A stretch of DNA of 64,000 nt from Paraflavitalea sp. CAU 1676 (GTDB lineage: Bacteria > Bacteroidota > Bacteroidia > Chitinophagales > Chitinophagaceae): positions 558,001 through 622,000 of the forward strand of contig NZ_JARHUJ010000003.1 in the NCBI RefSeq assembly GCF_029223285.1, in the 5' to 3' direction. Of this stretch, positions 8,590 through 18,373 are shown piece by piece. The notes beneath the pieces are model-generated. The model was not told where the DNA came from and searched no databases. It saw nothing but the letters and a program-made list of their open reading frames with translations. Made by a program: the position numbers and the translations under genes. Within the stretch, counting starts at the first letter, position 1. Each line of letters starts with the position of its first letter.

Positions 8590-10563
8590 TTACAACACAA
8601 AACGCAACGGCTTAACGCCATTCCAGTCAATAATTTTTGCCGGCTTGCCCGCCTCCTGTACCCGCACACGGTATCTGCCTCCAAGGCGAACCACCGACAT
8701 ATCGAACAGCGTATTAAAAGCATAAACATTATTCAACGACATTTCCTTCCATCTCTTCGGCAGCCTCGGACAAATGGCGAACTCCCTGAGTCCAACCGGT
8801 TCGAAACCCCAGAGGCCCTCAACAACCGAACGGCAGTAAAGACCGCTTTCGGCCGACAAATGACGCTGGTCTCCCTCCGGCCAGGCTTCAATGGCATAGG
8901 GAACATGATCGCCCAGTAACCTTTTAGCAGAGTAGTAGGCAAAATAAGGGTAAGTGGTATCGGTTGCACCAGACCTGAATAAGCCGCGGAATCCGTATAA
9001 GGTCGAGCGATCCCAGAACGTAGTTGATCCCGATTGCGTAAGCAGGCCATTGATCGTCCATAAACGGGGAGATAATAAGGCATTCTTCGTTTGCTCCTTG
9101 CGCTCGTCGATATCCATCACCAGCGGCAGGCAGATCCACGAACGCAACTTATCATTACCATCATAGTATCGATAGGTCTCATATCCCTCCACCGACGATC
9201 CGAAGTATCGGTTGATACTACTTTTCAATGCTGCCGCCTCCTTCATCCAGGCTTCAGCCACAGCAGGCTTACCCAATGAAGAAGCGAGCTGTGCCCCATA
9301 TCGAAAGGAAGCATAAGCCAGCACATTCGTAGAAAGATTTATTTTCCCCGCCGGGAACCTGCCTTCCAATTCGTCCGATTCGGAAGCGATCACCCCCTCC
9401 GGAGATTTTTTTCCAAGCAGGTAAGCATTACACCAATCGATCAATGGCCAAAGAGAGGTAGCCATCGAAGTATCCCCACAGGTCAAGGCGAAAAAAGAGG
9501 CGCCATACCCGATCATTGCCTGATCGCCCCGATCACCTGCACCATTCCAGAATCCCGCCCCCTCTGCAATGATAGAACTGGGAATAGGTTGAAAAGAAGG
9601 GTTCATATAGCCGGCAAACAGCCGGAAACTATTAAGGGCCGATGCTACACCTGCAGGATATCCAAGATAGGCAAAGAACGGGTTGATGTATTCGGCCTGG
9701 TCATTGGCCCAGATGGCGGCATAATACTCTCCGCCGCCAGGGCCATGCATCAGTCCCTGTTTGGTATCGTAGATACTTTCACCCGCCCTGATCTTGGCAA
9801 AGGCAAACATGCGGTTTATTGTGTCGTTAGGCGTTTTCAACACCAGTTTCTCCTGCAGTTGATCCACCAGCATAAGCCGCTTTTCCCATTCGTACCGGGC
9901 GGCGTAGTAATAAGGTTCCTCAGTTACTTTCCGTGCCGATATCACTACCGAAAATTGAAGTGCCTCATGACTGGCAAGCTTTTTAAGGCCACCATCATAC
10001 ACTTTATAATTTACATTGTACGCACCATACACTCCCTTTTGGGCATCCGTGATCTCGCTTCGGTCAATTTCGGGAATGTCTACTTCGATAGCCTTATCCC
10101 CGTTATTACGGATCGTGTAGCTTTCAATAAAGGCAGGTTTATCGACAGCAGGAAATAGCCTTTTGTGTATACTGACGCTTTTACCCAACAGCGACTCACC
10201 TTCCAATACCCCTTTGATGTAGTACCATTGAGGAACGTCCTGCCCCAATTGGCCTCCTATCATAATGGAATCCGTAATATTTCCGTTAAACTCCCTGATC
10301 AGATTGCCTCTTGTATCATTGGGTATGGTGCGCAGCATGGGAAATACCAGCTTACGGCTATAAATCCTTTTCCCCGAATGGTCTACTCCATAACGAACAA
10401 TCACGGAGATCTGTTTTCCACTCATTTCGATATGATCCGCATGCGCCTGGTTTGCTTCCACGTTCCATCGAATGCCGCCATCCTTGCTCAATTGCCAGTA
10501 TTGCTGTTGGGCGTACATAGTGGTACCTGCCAGCAAAAATGCCAGCAACATCATTTGTTTCAT
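8590..10563 (-). CDS. Secreted six-hairpin glycosidase-like protein
   Basis: A 657-aa exported protein starting MKQMMLLAFLLAGTTMYAQQ, a clear signal peptide. An upstream in-frame start at 10617 would overlap the regulator gene and bury the signal peptide, so 10563 is preferred. The first ~250 residues look like a beta-rich domain. The rest (RAGESIYDTKQGLMHGPGGGEY, then many Trp/Tyr-rich helical repeats, WNGAGDRGDQAMIGYG, IEAWPEGDQRHLSAESGLYCRSVVEGLWG) reads as an (alpha/alpha)6 barrel of the six-hairpin glycosidase superfamily. Acidic residues in EGDQRHLSAESG and SESDELEGRFP are candidate catalytic residues, but no CAZy family could be assigned. It lies between the GntR/LacI-like regulator and the symporter in the susCD locus. 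Confidence 0.82.
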   Translation of the reverse strand: MKQMMLLAFLLAGTTMYAQQQYWQLSKDGGIRWNVEANQAHADHIEMSGKQISVIVRYGVDHSGKRIYSRKLVFPMLRTIPNDTRGNLIREFNGNITDSIMIGGQLGQDVPQWYYIKGVLEGESLLGKSVSIHKRLFPAVDKPAFIESYTIRNNGDKAIEVDIPEIDRSEITDAQKGVYGAYNVNYKVYDGGLKKLASHEALQFSVVISARKVTEEPYYYAARYEWEKRLMLVDQLQEKLVLKTPNDTINRMFAFAKIRAGESIYDTKQGLMHGPGGGEYYAAIWANDQAEYINPFFAYLGYPAGVASALNSFRLFAGYMNPSFQPIPSSIIAEGAGFWNGAGDRGDQAMIGYGASFFALTCGDTSMATSLWPLIDWCNAYLLGKKSPEGVIASESDELEGRFPAGKINLSTNVLAYASFRYGAQLASSLGKPAVAEAWMKEAAALKSSINRYFGSSVEGYETYRYYDGNDKLRSWICLPLVMDIDERKEQTKNALLSPRLWTINGLLTQSGSTTFWDRSTLYGFRGLFRSGATDTTYPYFAYYSAKRLLGDHVPYAIEAWPEGDQRHLSAESGLYCRSVVEGLWGFEPVGLREFAICPRLPKRWKEMSLNNVYAFNTLFDMSVVRLGGRYRVRVQEAGKPAKIIDWNGVKPLRFVL

Positions 10564-10588
10564 GTGTTTGATTTTTATAGGGCTGTCA

Positions 10589-11602
10589 TCAAAGTGAAGT
10601 TCTACGGGCCAGCACAACGGGCAGGGTAACCTGTATATTCTCTTTATTCAGTATTGTTTGAGCGGCCATTGTTCCCATTAATCCAAAGTCGGCAGAATAG
10701 GTAGTAATTCCCACAAATTCCTTCGCCGGCTCATCGTTGTGCGACAGGATACCAACATCCTTGCCCACCTTTAATTTTTTTGCTTTGCATTCCTTCAATA
10801 TTTCCCACATGGCAAAGTTGTCGAGGGTAAAATAAACCTTACCCTTTTCAATGCTGCCCGGAACAAACTCGGAGATCACCCGCCCTTTTACTTTGTACGC
10901 TTTGAGGAATTTCCGGAATGCCTTTACGATCTCTTTGGGATCAAGTGAGTCGGGAGAATGATAGAAGATGAATTCGTCAAACCGTTTGATCTCCTCAGCC
11001 AGTTCGGCAAATATTTTATACGACGATTGTTCAAATTCCTGTGTTATATGATTAAACTCCCCATCCAACTGCTCAAACCGGTCAAACATCAGGAACTTTT
11101 GAGTGGGTATACTCTCCAGCAATTCCTTTGATTTAGGATCGGGGATCGGAGCGATCACATACATACCAAACTTTCCTTTGATGCGCTGAAGGATCGTTTC
11201 AAATACTTCAATATTGCCGTGGTGGAAGAAGGTCTGGAGGTCAACCGAAGCTCCCAGGGTATTTCGGAAATTCCGGTAAAACTGCTCTTCAAAACTATCC
11301 AGGTTATACATCAGCAGCGCAACATGCAGCATTTGACCGGTATTACCATTCGCAACATAATAGCCCAGCCTGTTCTTTGACTCAATAATCCCCCTGCTCA
11401 CCAGTTCATGATATCCTTTTATGATCGTTTCCCTGGAAAAGCGAAGCTCCCGGATCATGGTATTCACAGAGGGTAAAGTATCGTCAGGAACAAGGATCTT
11501 TTCATTGATAGCGTTGATGATTCCCTGCACCAAACGATCATGTTTGGAATAGGCCGCTACTTTTTCAAGTTCTCTTATCTTTTCATAGAACATTTTCATC
11601 AT
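10589..11602 (-). CDS. GntR-type regulator with LacI/periplasmic-binding-protein-like sensor domain
   Basis: About 337 aa. The N-terminal ~75 residues form a GntR winged helix-turn-helix (HDRLVQGIINAI, LPSVNTMIRELRFSRETI, YHELVSRGIIESKNRLGYYV). The remaining ~250 residues resemble a sugar-binding (LacI-like) domain, ending LMGTMAAQTILNKENIQVTLP, typical of Peripla_BP_3. This is the architecture of Bacillus AraR and of many Bacteroidota sugar regulators. An in-frame TTG exists at 11629, but the ATG cluster MMKM at 11602/11599 is more likely. It sits within the glycan locus and probably represses it until a sugar ligand binds (inference). Confidence 0.88.
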   Translation of the reverse strand: MMKMFYEKIRELEKVAAYSKHDRLVQGIINAINEKILVPDDTLPSVNTMIRELRFSRETIIKGYHELVSRGIIESKNRLGYYVANGNTGQMLHVALLMYNLDSFEEQFYRNFRNTLGASVDLQTFFHHGNIEVFETILQRIKGKFGMYVIAPIPDPKSKELLESIPTQKFLMFDRFEQLDGEFNHITQEFEQSSYKIFAELAEEIKRFDEFIFYHSPDSLDPKEIVKAFRKFLKAYKVKGRVISEFVPGSIEKGKVYFTLDNFAMWEILKECKAKKLKVGKDVGILSHNDEPAKEFVGITTYSADFGLMGTMAAQTILNKENIQVTLPVVLARRTSL

Positions 11603-11639
11603 CCAACTTCTGTTTACTACAATAGGCAATTAACGTACC

Positions 11640-13082
11640 CTAACTTTTCTTATAACCCGCTACCAGTTTCTTTCCAGGCGGCACACGCACATCCACGTAA
11701 GAAATAAAATTACCCATAATTCCGCACTCCCGGGTAGCTTTCATTTTTCGCCCGGCCACCTCTATAAAGGGTATCTCCCCATTAAACGCTACCCGCCAGG
11801 TGATCGCTTTCTTACCCTCATTCAACAATGAACTTCCGTTTTGCCAGTGCTCAACAGTGACGGTCGAAGACAAAACCGGCAAGTGAAACAAGGAACTACG
11901 ATCGGCACTGCGGCTCCGGTAAAGCGTCGATACCCGGTTAAACCTTGCATCGGCCTCCACGCCCATCAGCCCCTGTACGATCCCTTCTATCGCCCCAAAC
12001 GACACTTCCGGATAATCCCTTCTTTTGGTCGCCGGATTCGTAAGATACAGGATATAACTATAGGCTTTATCCCAATAACCGTACCTGTACAACTGGTAAG
12101 CCTGGTATGATAAATTCTCAACATTCCAGTCATTATTCACCAGATGCCCGATCGTGCTTCGTATTCTTGCACTGTCTTTTAAAGCATCGAACCACAACAG
12201 AAAGGTTTCCCCCTCCCCTCTACCAAATACACCATTATTGGTTACATGGGTATAATACCGTTCGAGCTGTGGATCCCACCAGGCCGATTCCAGTTGATGG
12301 CGATAAGCGGCTGCTTTCCGGGCATACAGATCAGCCGCTTTCTTATTGCCCCTCCATGCCTCCGCTGCCGACCATGCTTCAGCTCCCCGATAGAGGGCAG
12401 CTACCAGGTCGACCCCCATTTTCAGATCGGCCACATTCTCTGTATAAGAAGGTAATCCCCGGCAACGGTGAAAATAATCGATTATATTAAAGGGAACCGG
12501 CGCGTTGGGATAAGCTGGCCTTGCAAGCAGCGAATCGGCCTGCAAGGTCCAACGATCAATGAATTCATTCAATGAGCGCAGGTGAAAAGATTCAAAAGCA
12601 GGATGCCTGATATAGTCGGTGTCGCCTGTCCACAAATACAATCGCCAGCAGGCGTAAATAAGATCGAAATTGGCGTTGAGGTTGTACCAGAACGCTGTAT
12701 CGTTACGATAGTCTTCAGGCGCGGGTTTGCCGAGGTAATTCATTTCCCAATACGTACACCAATCTTTTTTAGCAGAGATGTTCGACACGAACTGAAGGAA
12801 CATATTCTTGTTCTCACCACTCATGCCCAGCGATTCCGCCGCCAGGCACTGATGCGAAACATCCCTGATACAAAAAGCCCGCCGGGAGGGTAATGCGGCC
12901 TCGTACCACGGGCCTACCGGGTCAGCAGCGCTTCCCCGGTAAGACAATGCCATTTGCCGGGCATTACTGAATGCTGTTTGCAGCGCGGTATCTGTAGAGG
13001 TAAACCCAATAGGCCTCGCCTGGGCGCCGGCTGTAAAGCTTGCCCATAAGAACAACACTAACAAAATAACAGTTCTGTTCAT
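11640..13082 (-). CDS. Secreted six-hairpin glycosidase-like protein (shorter)
   Basis: A 480-aa exported protein with signal peptide MNRTVILLVLFLWASFTAGAQA. The body shows repeated Trp-rich helical hairpins, RRAFCIRDVSHQCLAAESLGM near the start, then FWYNLNANFDLIYACWRLYLWTGD, all characteristic of (alpha/alpha)6 glycosidases of the six-hairpin superfamily (GH78/GH63-like folds). R-D-V-S-H in the opening loop is often part of the active site in this group. The family number and substrate are unknown. It ends with a TAG codon that acts as a normal stop, and follows susD by about 100 bp in the same direction, so it is part of the same utilisation locus. Confidence 0.8.
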   Translation of the reverse strand: MNRTVILLVLFLWASFTAGAQARPIGFTSTDTALQTAFSNARQMALSYRGSAADPVGPWYEAALPSRRAFCIRDVSHQCLAAESLGMSGENKNMFLQFVSNISAKKDWCTYWEMNYLGKPAPEDYRNDTAFWYNLNANFDLIYACWRLYLWTGDTDYIRHPAFESFHLRSLNEFIDRWTLQADSLLARPAYPNAPVPFNIIDYFHRCRGLPSYTENVADLKMGVDLVAALYRGAEAWSAAEAWRGNKKAADLYARKAAAYRHQLESAWWDPQLERYYTHVTNNGVFGRGEGETFLLWFDALKDSARIRSTIGHLVNNDWNVENLSYQAYQLYRYGYWDKAYSYILYLTNPATKRRDYPEVSFGAIEGIVQGLMGVEADARFNRVSTLYRSRSADRSSLFHLPVLSSTVTVEHWQNGSSLLNEGKKAITWRVAFNGEIPFIEVAGRKMKATRECGIMGNFISYVDVRVPPGKKLVAGYKKS

Positions 13083-13184
13083 ACTGATTGCATTTATTCG
13101 AAAACCAACTGCCTACCCAAACCCTCCTCCTCCTTACGAATGTACAGATTACAAATAGATTGGATAGGCAGCAGGTTATTGATC

Positions 13185-14855
13185 TTAATTATAACCCGGA
13201 TTCTGTGGCAAACCCGTCCTTTCAATCTCTGTTCTCGGGATTGGCAACAGGTAATTGCCCGGCTTGAAATAACGTTGCTCCAGGTCCTTATACTGGTAAG
13301 TTTTAGTGCCATTCTGTGCACGGGTAATGATCACCTGGCCAATGGGCAGGTTCTGCGTAACATCCGCAACCTTCCAGCGGCGCACATCATAATAGCGGTG
13401 TCCTTCAAAACACAATTCCACCTGCCTTTCATTACGTATCCTTTTTTCAAGATCAGTGCCGCTTTCAGTAAGACCAACCCCTATCCCCGCCCTGTTTCGC
13501 AACAGGTTGAGGTACTGCCGCGCGGTTGCTTCATGCCCCAGGTAAAACTCAGCCTCTGCATAGTTGAGGTAGATCTCCGACAACCTGGACAGGATCCAGA
13601 ACTTATTGGTTTGGGTAGTTGCATTAAAATCGTAGGTCGTGTCCATGTACTTCCGGAAAGTATACCTTGTTTCGCTGTTGTTCCAGGTATCGATGCCCTG
13701 GGGAGAATCCAGGCCGCCTTCAAAAAACTCCGCCAGCGTTCCATCAGGATTATTACTGCTTTTTCTCCAGTCTACATATGCCGGATTCCCCAATGAACGG
13801 CCATCAAATACAATATTCGCATAGAACCTCGCATCCCGGTTCTGGTAAGGTCGTTGCGGATCATAACCTGAGGCTGCATCGGAAATATACTTGCCATTGG
13901 CAGTACCAAAAGCATCCACCAGGTTTTGCGTGGGCGCAAATGCCGCCCAACCGTGATACCCGCTGGGATAGTTCATCATTTCTACACCGGCAAATGCACT
14001 CCAGTTATATTGTTTGTTTGATAGTCTTACGCCGATCAATTCCGGGTTGAAGGTGGTAAAAATATCTGCGTAGTTGCCGCTATAGAGACTGAACTTGTTC
14101 AGATCAAGAACGGCTTTCGCGGCAGCGGACGCAGCCGCCCACTTAGCCTGGTCGTTGGTCGGATTCCATTGCGGACTGGCAGCATACAGCAACATCCTCG
14201 ACTTGATCGCCAGCGCCAGTGGGCCAGTGATCCGTCCGGTAGCCGTTCCTCCACCAGTTGCAGTCAACAAACCTGCAGCAAGATCCAGTTCCGAAACGAT
14301 AAACTTCACCGTTTCCTCGAACGAACTGCGTGGCACCTTGAAATCGGAATTCAATTCAAAGGGCGTTTTGATCAGGGGCACGCCACCATAATCACTAACC
14401 AGTTGAAAATAGGCGTACGCACGCAGAAAAGTAACCTCGCCTTTAAGGCGCTTACGAAATGCTTCATCGCCCGGAATAGCATCTATCTTCGACAGGAAGA
14501 TATTGGCATTTTGGATATGGCTGTAATTCTTTGCCCAAATATCAAAGTCCCCGGCATTATCGGGCGATAGTATCCCCTTTGTAATTACGCTCCGTATACC
14601 CGCATAATCGAACTTATTATAGCCTTCATCGACCGCACACGACAGCAGGAAACTCCTGTTGATAGATTTACCCCAATCGTAGGTACAGGTAGGAAGTACA
14701 TTATAAATATTGTTCGCAAAAGCCTCTGCCAGTTTCAGATCGCTCCAAACAGACTGATCAGTATAAGAATCCAGGGGTGCTTTATCCAGCACCTTCGAAC
14801 AAGAGAATAAAATGGTATTGCTGAGAAAGATTCCAGCCAGTATTTTGAGTTTCAT
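13185..14855 (-). CDS. SusD/RagB-family outer-membrane lipoprotein
   Basis: A 556-aa SusD homologue. The lipoprotein signal MKLKILAGIFLSNTILFSCS has its lipobox Cys at position 19. TPR-like helices typical of SusD follow, with LKGEVTFLRAYAYFQLVSDYGGVPLI (the conserved RA..Y..L...YG.VPL), and the RagB/SusD C-terminal domain has FWILSRLSEIYLNYAEA and IRNERQVELCFEGHRYYDVRRWK. SusD proteins sit on the cell surface as the lid of the SusC transporter and bind glycan. The gene starts 29 bp after the stop codon of the upstream susC. Since that susC has a nonsense codon, this SusD may lack a partner. Confidence 0.95.
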   Translation of the reverse strand: MKLKILAGIFLSNTILFSCSKVLDKAPLDSYTDQSVWSDLKLAEAFANNIYNVLPTCTYDWGKSINRSFLLSCAVDEGYNKFDYAGIRSVITKGILSPDNAGDFDIWAKNYSHIQNANIFLSKIDAIPGDEAFRKRLKGEVTFLRAYAYFQLVSDYGGVPLIKTPFELNSDFKVPRSSFEETVKFIVSELDLAAGLLTATGGGTATGRITGPLALAIKSRMLLYAASPQWNPTNDQAKWAAASAAAKAVLDLNKFSLYSGNYADIFTTFNPELIGVRLSNKQYNWSAFAGVEMMNYPSGYHGWAAFAPTQNLVDAFGTANGKYISDAASGYDPQRPYQNRDARFYANIVFDGRSLGNPAYVDWRKSSNNPDGTLAEFFEGGLDSPQGIDTWNNSETRYTFRKYMDTTYDFNATTQTNKFWILSRLSEIYLNYAEAEFYLGHEATARQYLNLLRNRAGIGVGLTESGTDLEKRIRNERQVELCFEGHRYYDVRRWKVADVTQNLPIGQVIITRAQNGTKTYQYKDLEQRYFKPGNYLLPIPRTEIERTGLPQNPGYN

Positions 14856-14884
14856 ATAGCATGTTTTAAAAGTAAAAAAAGGAA

Positions 14885-17800
14885 CTACAGTCCGACATTA
14901 ACACCTGCCCTGAATATCCTCGACTGAGGATAATTAACCCCGGTAATATTATTCGTTTCCGGATCGATACCATACTGCTTCGTATTATCGAACGACAGGA
15001 GGTTATAGCCACTGGCATATACACGCAGACTGGAAATCCCAAATCTTGAATAAACCTGAACCGGCAGGGAATAAGAAACCTCCACCGATTTCAATCGCAG
15101 AAAAGCAGCGCTCTTCAGCCAGAAGTCAGCGTAAATGCTGTTATAGCTATCATTGCTATTGAACGCCCTTGGATATTGCGCCTGGGGATTATCTGTAGTC
15201 GACCTGCCATCATACAACCACTTTGGAGGTGCTATCAGAGAGCCCTGCATTTGAGACAGGATCATTTGTTTGGCCATTGCCTGGCCAGAAAGGAGAATAT
15301 TAACACCAATTCCTTTATAAGCAGCACCCAGGTTAAGGCCGTAAACCAGCTTGGGAGTAGCCGACTCGAATTTCCTTACCCGGTCATTGCTCGTTATACT
15401 TTTGTTACCGTCTGTGTCTTTGATCCATAGGTCGCCGATCCTGGCGCCAGGCAAATGTACCGATCCGTCAAGCTCCTCTTTGGTATGATAAATACCGTTT
15501 GTTTCATACACCAGCCAGGAATCGATGGGGTGCCCCTCCGATCTTTGCCATGCCGGCACATTGGCTGCCTCATCGCGAAACAACACCTTGCTTTTAGCGT
15601 AGGTAAGGTTTACGCCGATATTGTATTGCAGCGCCCCTTTCCGGTTATTGTACACGGCAGAAAAGTCAATACCCCTGTTAAGTGACTTTCCGATATTCTC
15701 TGCTGGCAACGACATGCCCGTATACAAGGGTATCGAGGCACTACGCTGGGCAAGGATATCTTTCCGCAGATAACGGAAATAGTCGGCAGTAATATTCAGT
15801 TTGCCCTCCAAAAAGGTGACATCGAAGCCAATATTCCTGGTATCCTGTTTTTCCCAGGTAATGTCGGGATTGGGCGTACTGGACAATATCAAAGAGGGGG
15901 CCAGCGCATAATCGTTGCCAAAATAAGTATAGTAGTTCTTATTGCTTACCAGCTGATACCTGGTCAGGAACAGGTATTGCGCCACCGCATCGCTACCCAT
16001 CAAACCCCAGGAAGCCCTAACCTTTAATTGGTTTATGAAATTGATATTGTTTTTAAAGAACTTCTCCTCCGAGATCCTCCAGCCTGCAGTTACGGCGGGA
16101 AATAATCCCCACCGGTTATTCGAAGGAAAATTGAAGGAACCATTGTAGCGAAAAGACAGCTCGGCAAGATACCTGTTGTCAAAATTGTAGGCGAGCCTGC
16201 CCAGATAGCTGGCCCGGCCATCCTGCGCAGAGGCGCCGGTTGCGAGTTGACCTTCGGCATTCCCCGTGAATATCTGGTCTATCTGATCGCTCAGCAGATC
16301 TTTCCGGTAGGCGTAAGTCTGGGAATAATTGGAAGACGTTTGTTCATAGGCAGCAAAAGCGTTGATATTATGGGCACCAAATTGCCGGTCGTAAGCCAGC
16401 TTGATAAAATAAGTGCTCGCATAAGTTAACCGGTCGTCCTGTGTAATACTCGTAATAGCGGTTGATGTTTTCTGATTGGCATATTCGCCGGTGGTGCGGT
16501 TAAAGGAAAAAGCATCCCAGGGTTTATTAAATATTTTTTCATTGCGCAGGTTGATATCATACGAAGCATATCCGCTCACCGACAAACCCGGGGTCACAAA
16601 GGGTAATTGCCAATCAAATCCGGCCAGCGGAGTGAGCGCATAATTCTTTATTTTATCATATCCCGGGTCGCCTGTTACCAGGATGACAGGATTCCTTCCG
16701 TTCGACACGCCTGCACTAAGTGATCCGTTGGGCCAGCGAACAGGAATAAAAGGATACAGAGACCTGGCTTCATGAAGAATACTGTTAACACCATAAGTAG
16801 GATAAACACGGTCTTCCCGGCGCGCTGCCAGGTCAAGGTTTACCTTCAGGTTTTTCGATACCCTTGCATCGATATTGGAGCGAATATTGAACTGCTTATA
16901 ATGCTCAATACTGTTGCTGAAATTGCTTGATTGATCCAGGTACTGGCCCGAGAAATAGTATTTAATATTATCACCTCCGCCACTTACCGACACCGAATGC
17001 GCGGTTTGCGGAGCGTTTTTCCGGAATACTTCATGGATCCAGTCTGTGCTGGTGTAGCTGGGATCATTTCCCGCTTTGTACTTATCGATATCGGCCTGAG
17101 TATAGGTATTGGGCTTGATCTCGTTGTAGTAGGTCATGTACTGCCAGGCATTCACCACTTCGGGCAGGCGGGTCAGTTGCTGAACACCCAAAGAACCATC
17201 ATACTGAATGGTGGGCTTTCCCGTTTTACCTCTTTTGGTGGTCACCAATATAACACCGTTGGCAGAACGCACCCCATAAATAGCAGCAGAAGCATCTTTC
17301 AGCACAGTGATATTTTCAATATCGGCAGGGTTGATACGGGTGAAATCCCTGTCGGGAACACCATCCACAACTACCAGCGGACTGGTTCCGCCACCAAATG
17401 AATTAAATCCCCTGATCAGGATAGTAGACGCGTCATCGCCCGGGCGACCCGAACGGTTATTGGCGATTACACCTGGGATGCGCCCCGCAATGGCATTTGA
17501 AATATTGGCCGAACTGCTTTGTACAATATCACTCCCTTTTACAGAAGCGACAGCGCCGGTCACAGACGCCTTCTACTGCGCACCATATCCCACCACCACG
17601 ACTTCATTCAACCCTTTGTTTTCAAGAGACAGGACGACATCCTGCGTATTGTTATTGCCTGCAGCAATTTCCTGCGGCACGTATCCGGTATAAGTGATGA
17701 CCAGGATGACATTTTTGCCAGCAACGCTGATACTGAACCTGCCCTCTTCGGAAGTAACAACACCGTTGGTAGCTCCTTTTTCCATAACAGTTGCACCTGA

Positions 17801-17977
17801 TACAGGTTCGTCCTTATAGTTCCGGACTATGCCGGTTATTACCCGGCGCACAGTTTGGGCTTGCGAAGCCATTTGAAGCCCAGGCATGAAAGGCAAAAGC
17901 AAAAAGGTAATCAGCAGGCATTTCGTTAAGACAGGGCACGCAAAGGCCAGGCCCCGTGAAGAACATTTTTTCATCAT
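14885..17977 (-). pseudogene. SusC/RagA TonB-dependent transporter with in-frame UAG at codon 135
   Basis: Read through, the frame is 1,031 codons, a normal SusC length. The N-terminal part (14885-strand start at 17977 to stop at 17573) has a signal peptide, a carboxypeptidase-regulatory-like domain and the SusC signature NEVVVVGYGAQ. Codon 135 is TAG (17575-17573), directly followed in the same frame by KASVTGAVASVKGSD and the plug (AGRIPGVIANN, LIRGFNSFGGG, VLKDASAAIYGVRSANGVILVTTK). The 22-strand barrel follows, ending NVGL and a second TAG that is the real stop. Homologues normally read GYGxQKK at this point, so TAG most simply replaces a Lys AAG by one A-to-T change. Without suppression the product is a useless 134-aa stub. 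A sequencing error cannot be ruled out. Confidence 0.9.
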
Positions 17978-18255
17978 TAGCTTTTTTGGTAATAATCAGA
18001 TAGAGATAAAATAATTAGCAGGTATGGTAGCAGGTTCGCTAACTACTGTCGTGCGGGATACAGCAAGTAATGAATGGCATAGCAGTCGTTTTACGTTTGA
18101 ACTAATAGCACTCCCTCATCGGCCCGTCATGGAGAATAACAAAACCGGGGAAGTAGTAGATGATTGGTCTGGTCTGGTCTATTCTGTTTCAAATATAGAA
18201 CAATTGCTTATCCCGGGAAAAATATTTTTGGAGTCGGGCCCGGGATGACTAAATA
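17978..18255. other. Leader and promoter region of the minus-strand susC locus
   Basis: No convincing coding sequence is present. On the minus strand it holds the promoter at 18190-18220, giving an untranslated leader of roughly 200 nt before susC. Three perfect tandem copies of GGTCT (18166-18180) lie just downstream of the predicted transcription start. Confidence 0.6.
18190..18220 (-). promoter_or_regulatory. Bacteroidota-type promoter for the susC/susD glycan locus
   Basis: On the minus strand the -7 box is TATATTTG (18197-18190), a perfect TAnnTTTG. TTTC (18220-18217), one base off the TTTG -33 element, lies 19 nt upstream of it. Transcription should start near 18183. Confidence 0.55.
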
Positions 18256-18289
18256 GATAAAGGGCCGTGCGATGTGCCGGCCCTTTATC
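18256..18289 (-). terminator. Terminator of the ridA-like gene
   Basis: A perfect 12-bp stem (gataaagggccg/cggccctttatc) with a 10-nt loop lies 85 bp after the ridA-like stop codon. The T-run is weak on the minus side (tatttag), but the stem is very stable. Confidence 0.6.
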
Positions 18290-18373
18290 CAGTATACTTC
18301 AACCAGGTAATGCTACCAATTAGTTCGCCATGATCTTCCCCACAGCCAATTTGGTGATGAATTATTGTCTTTT

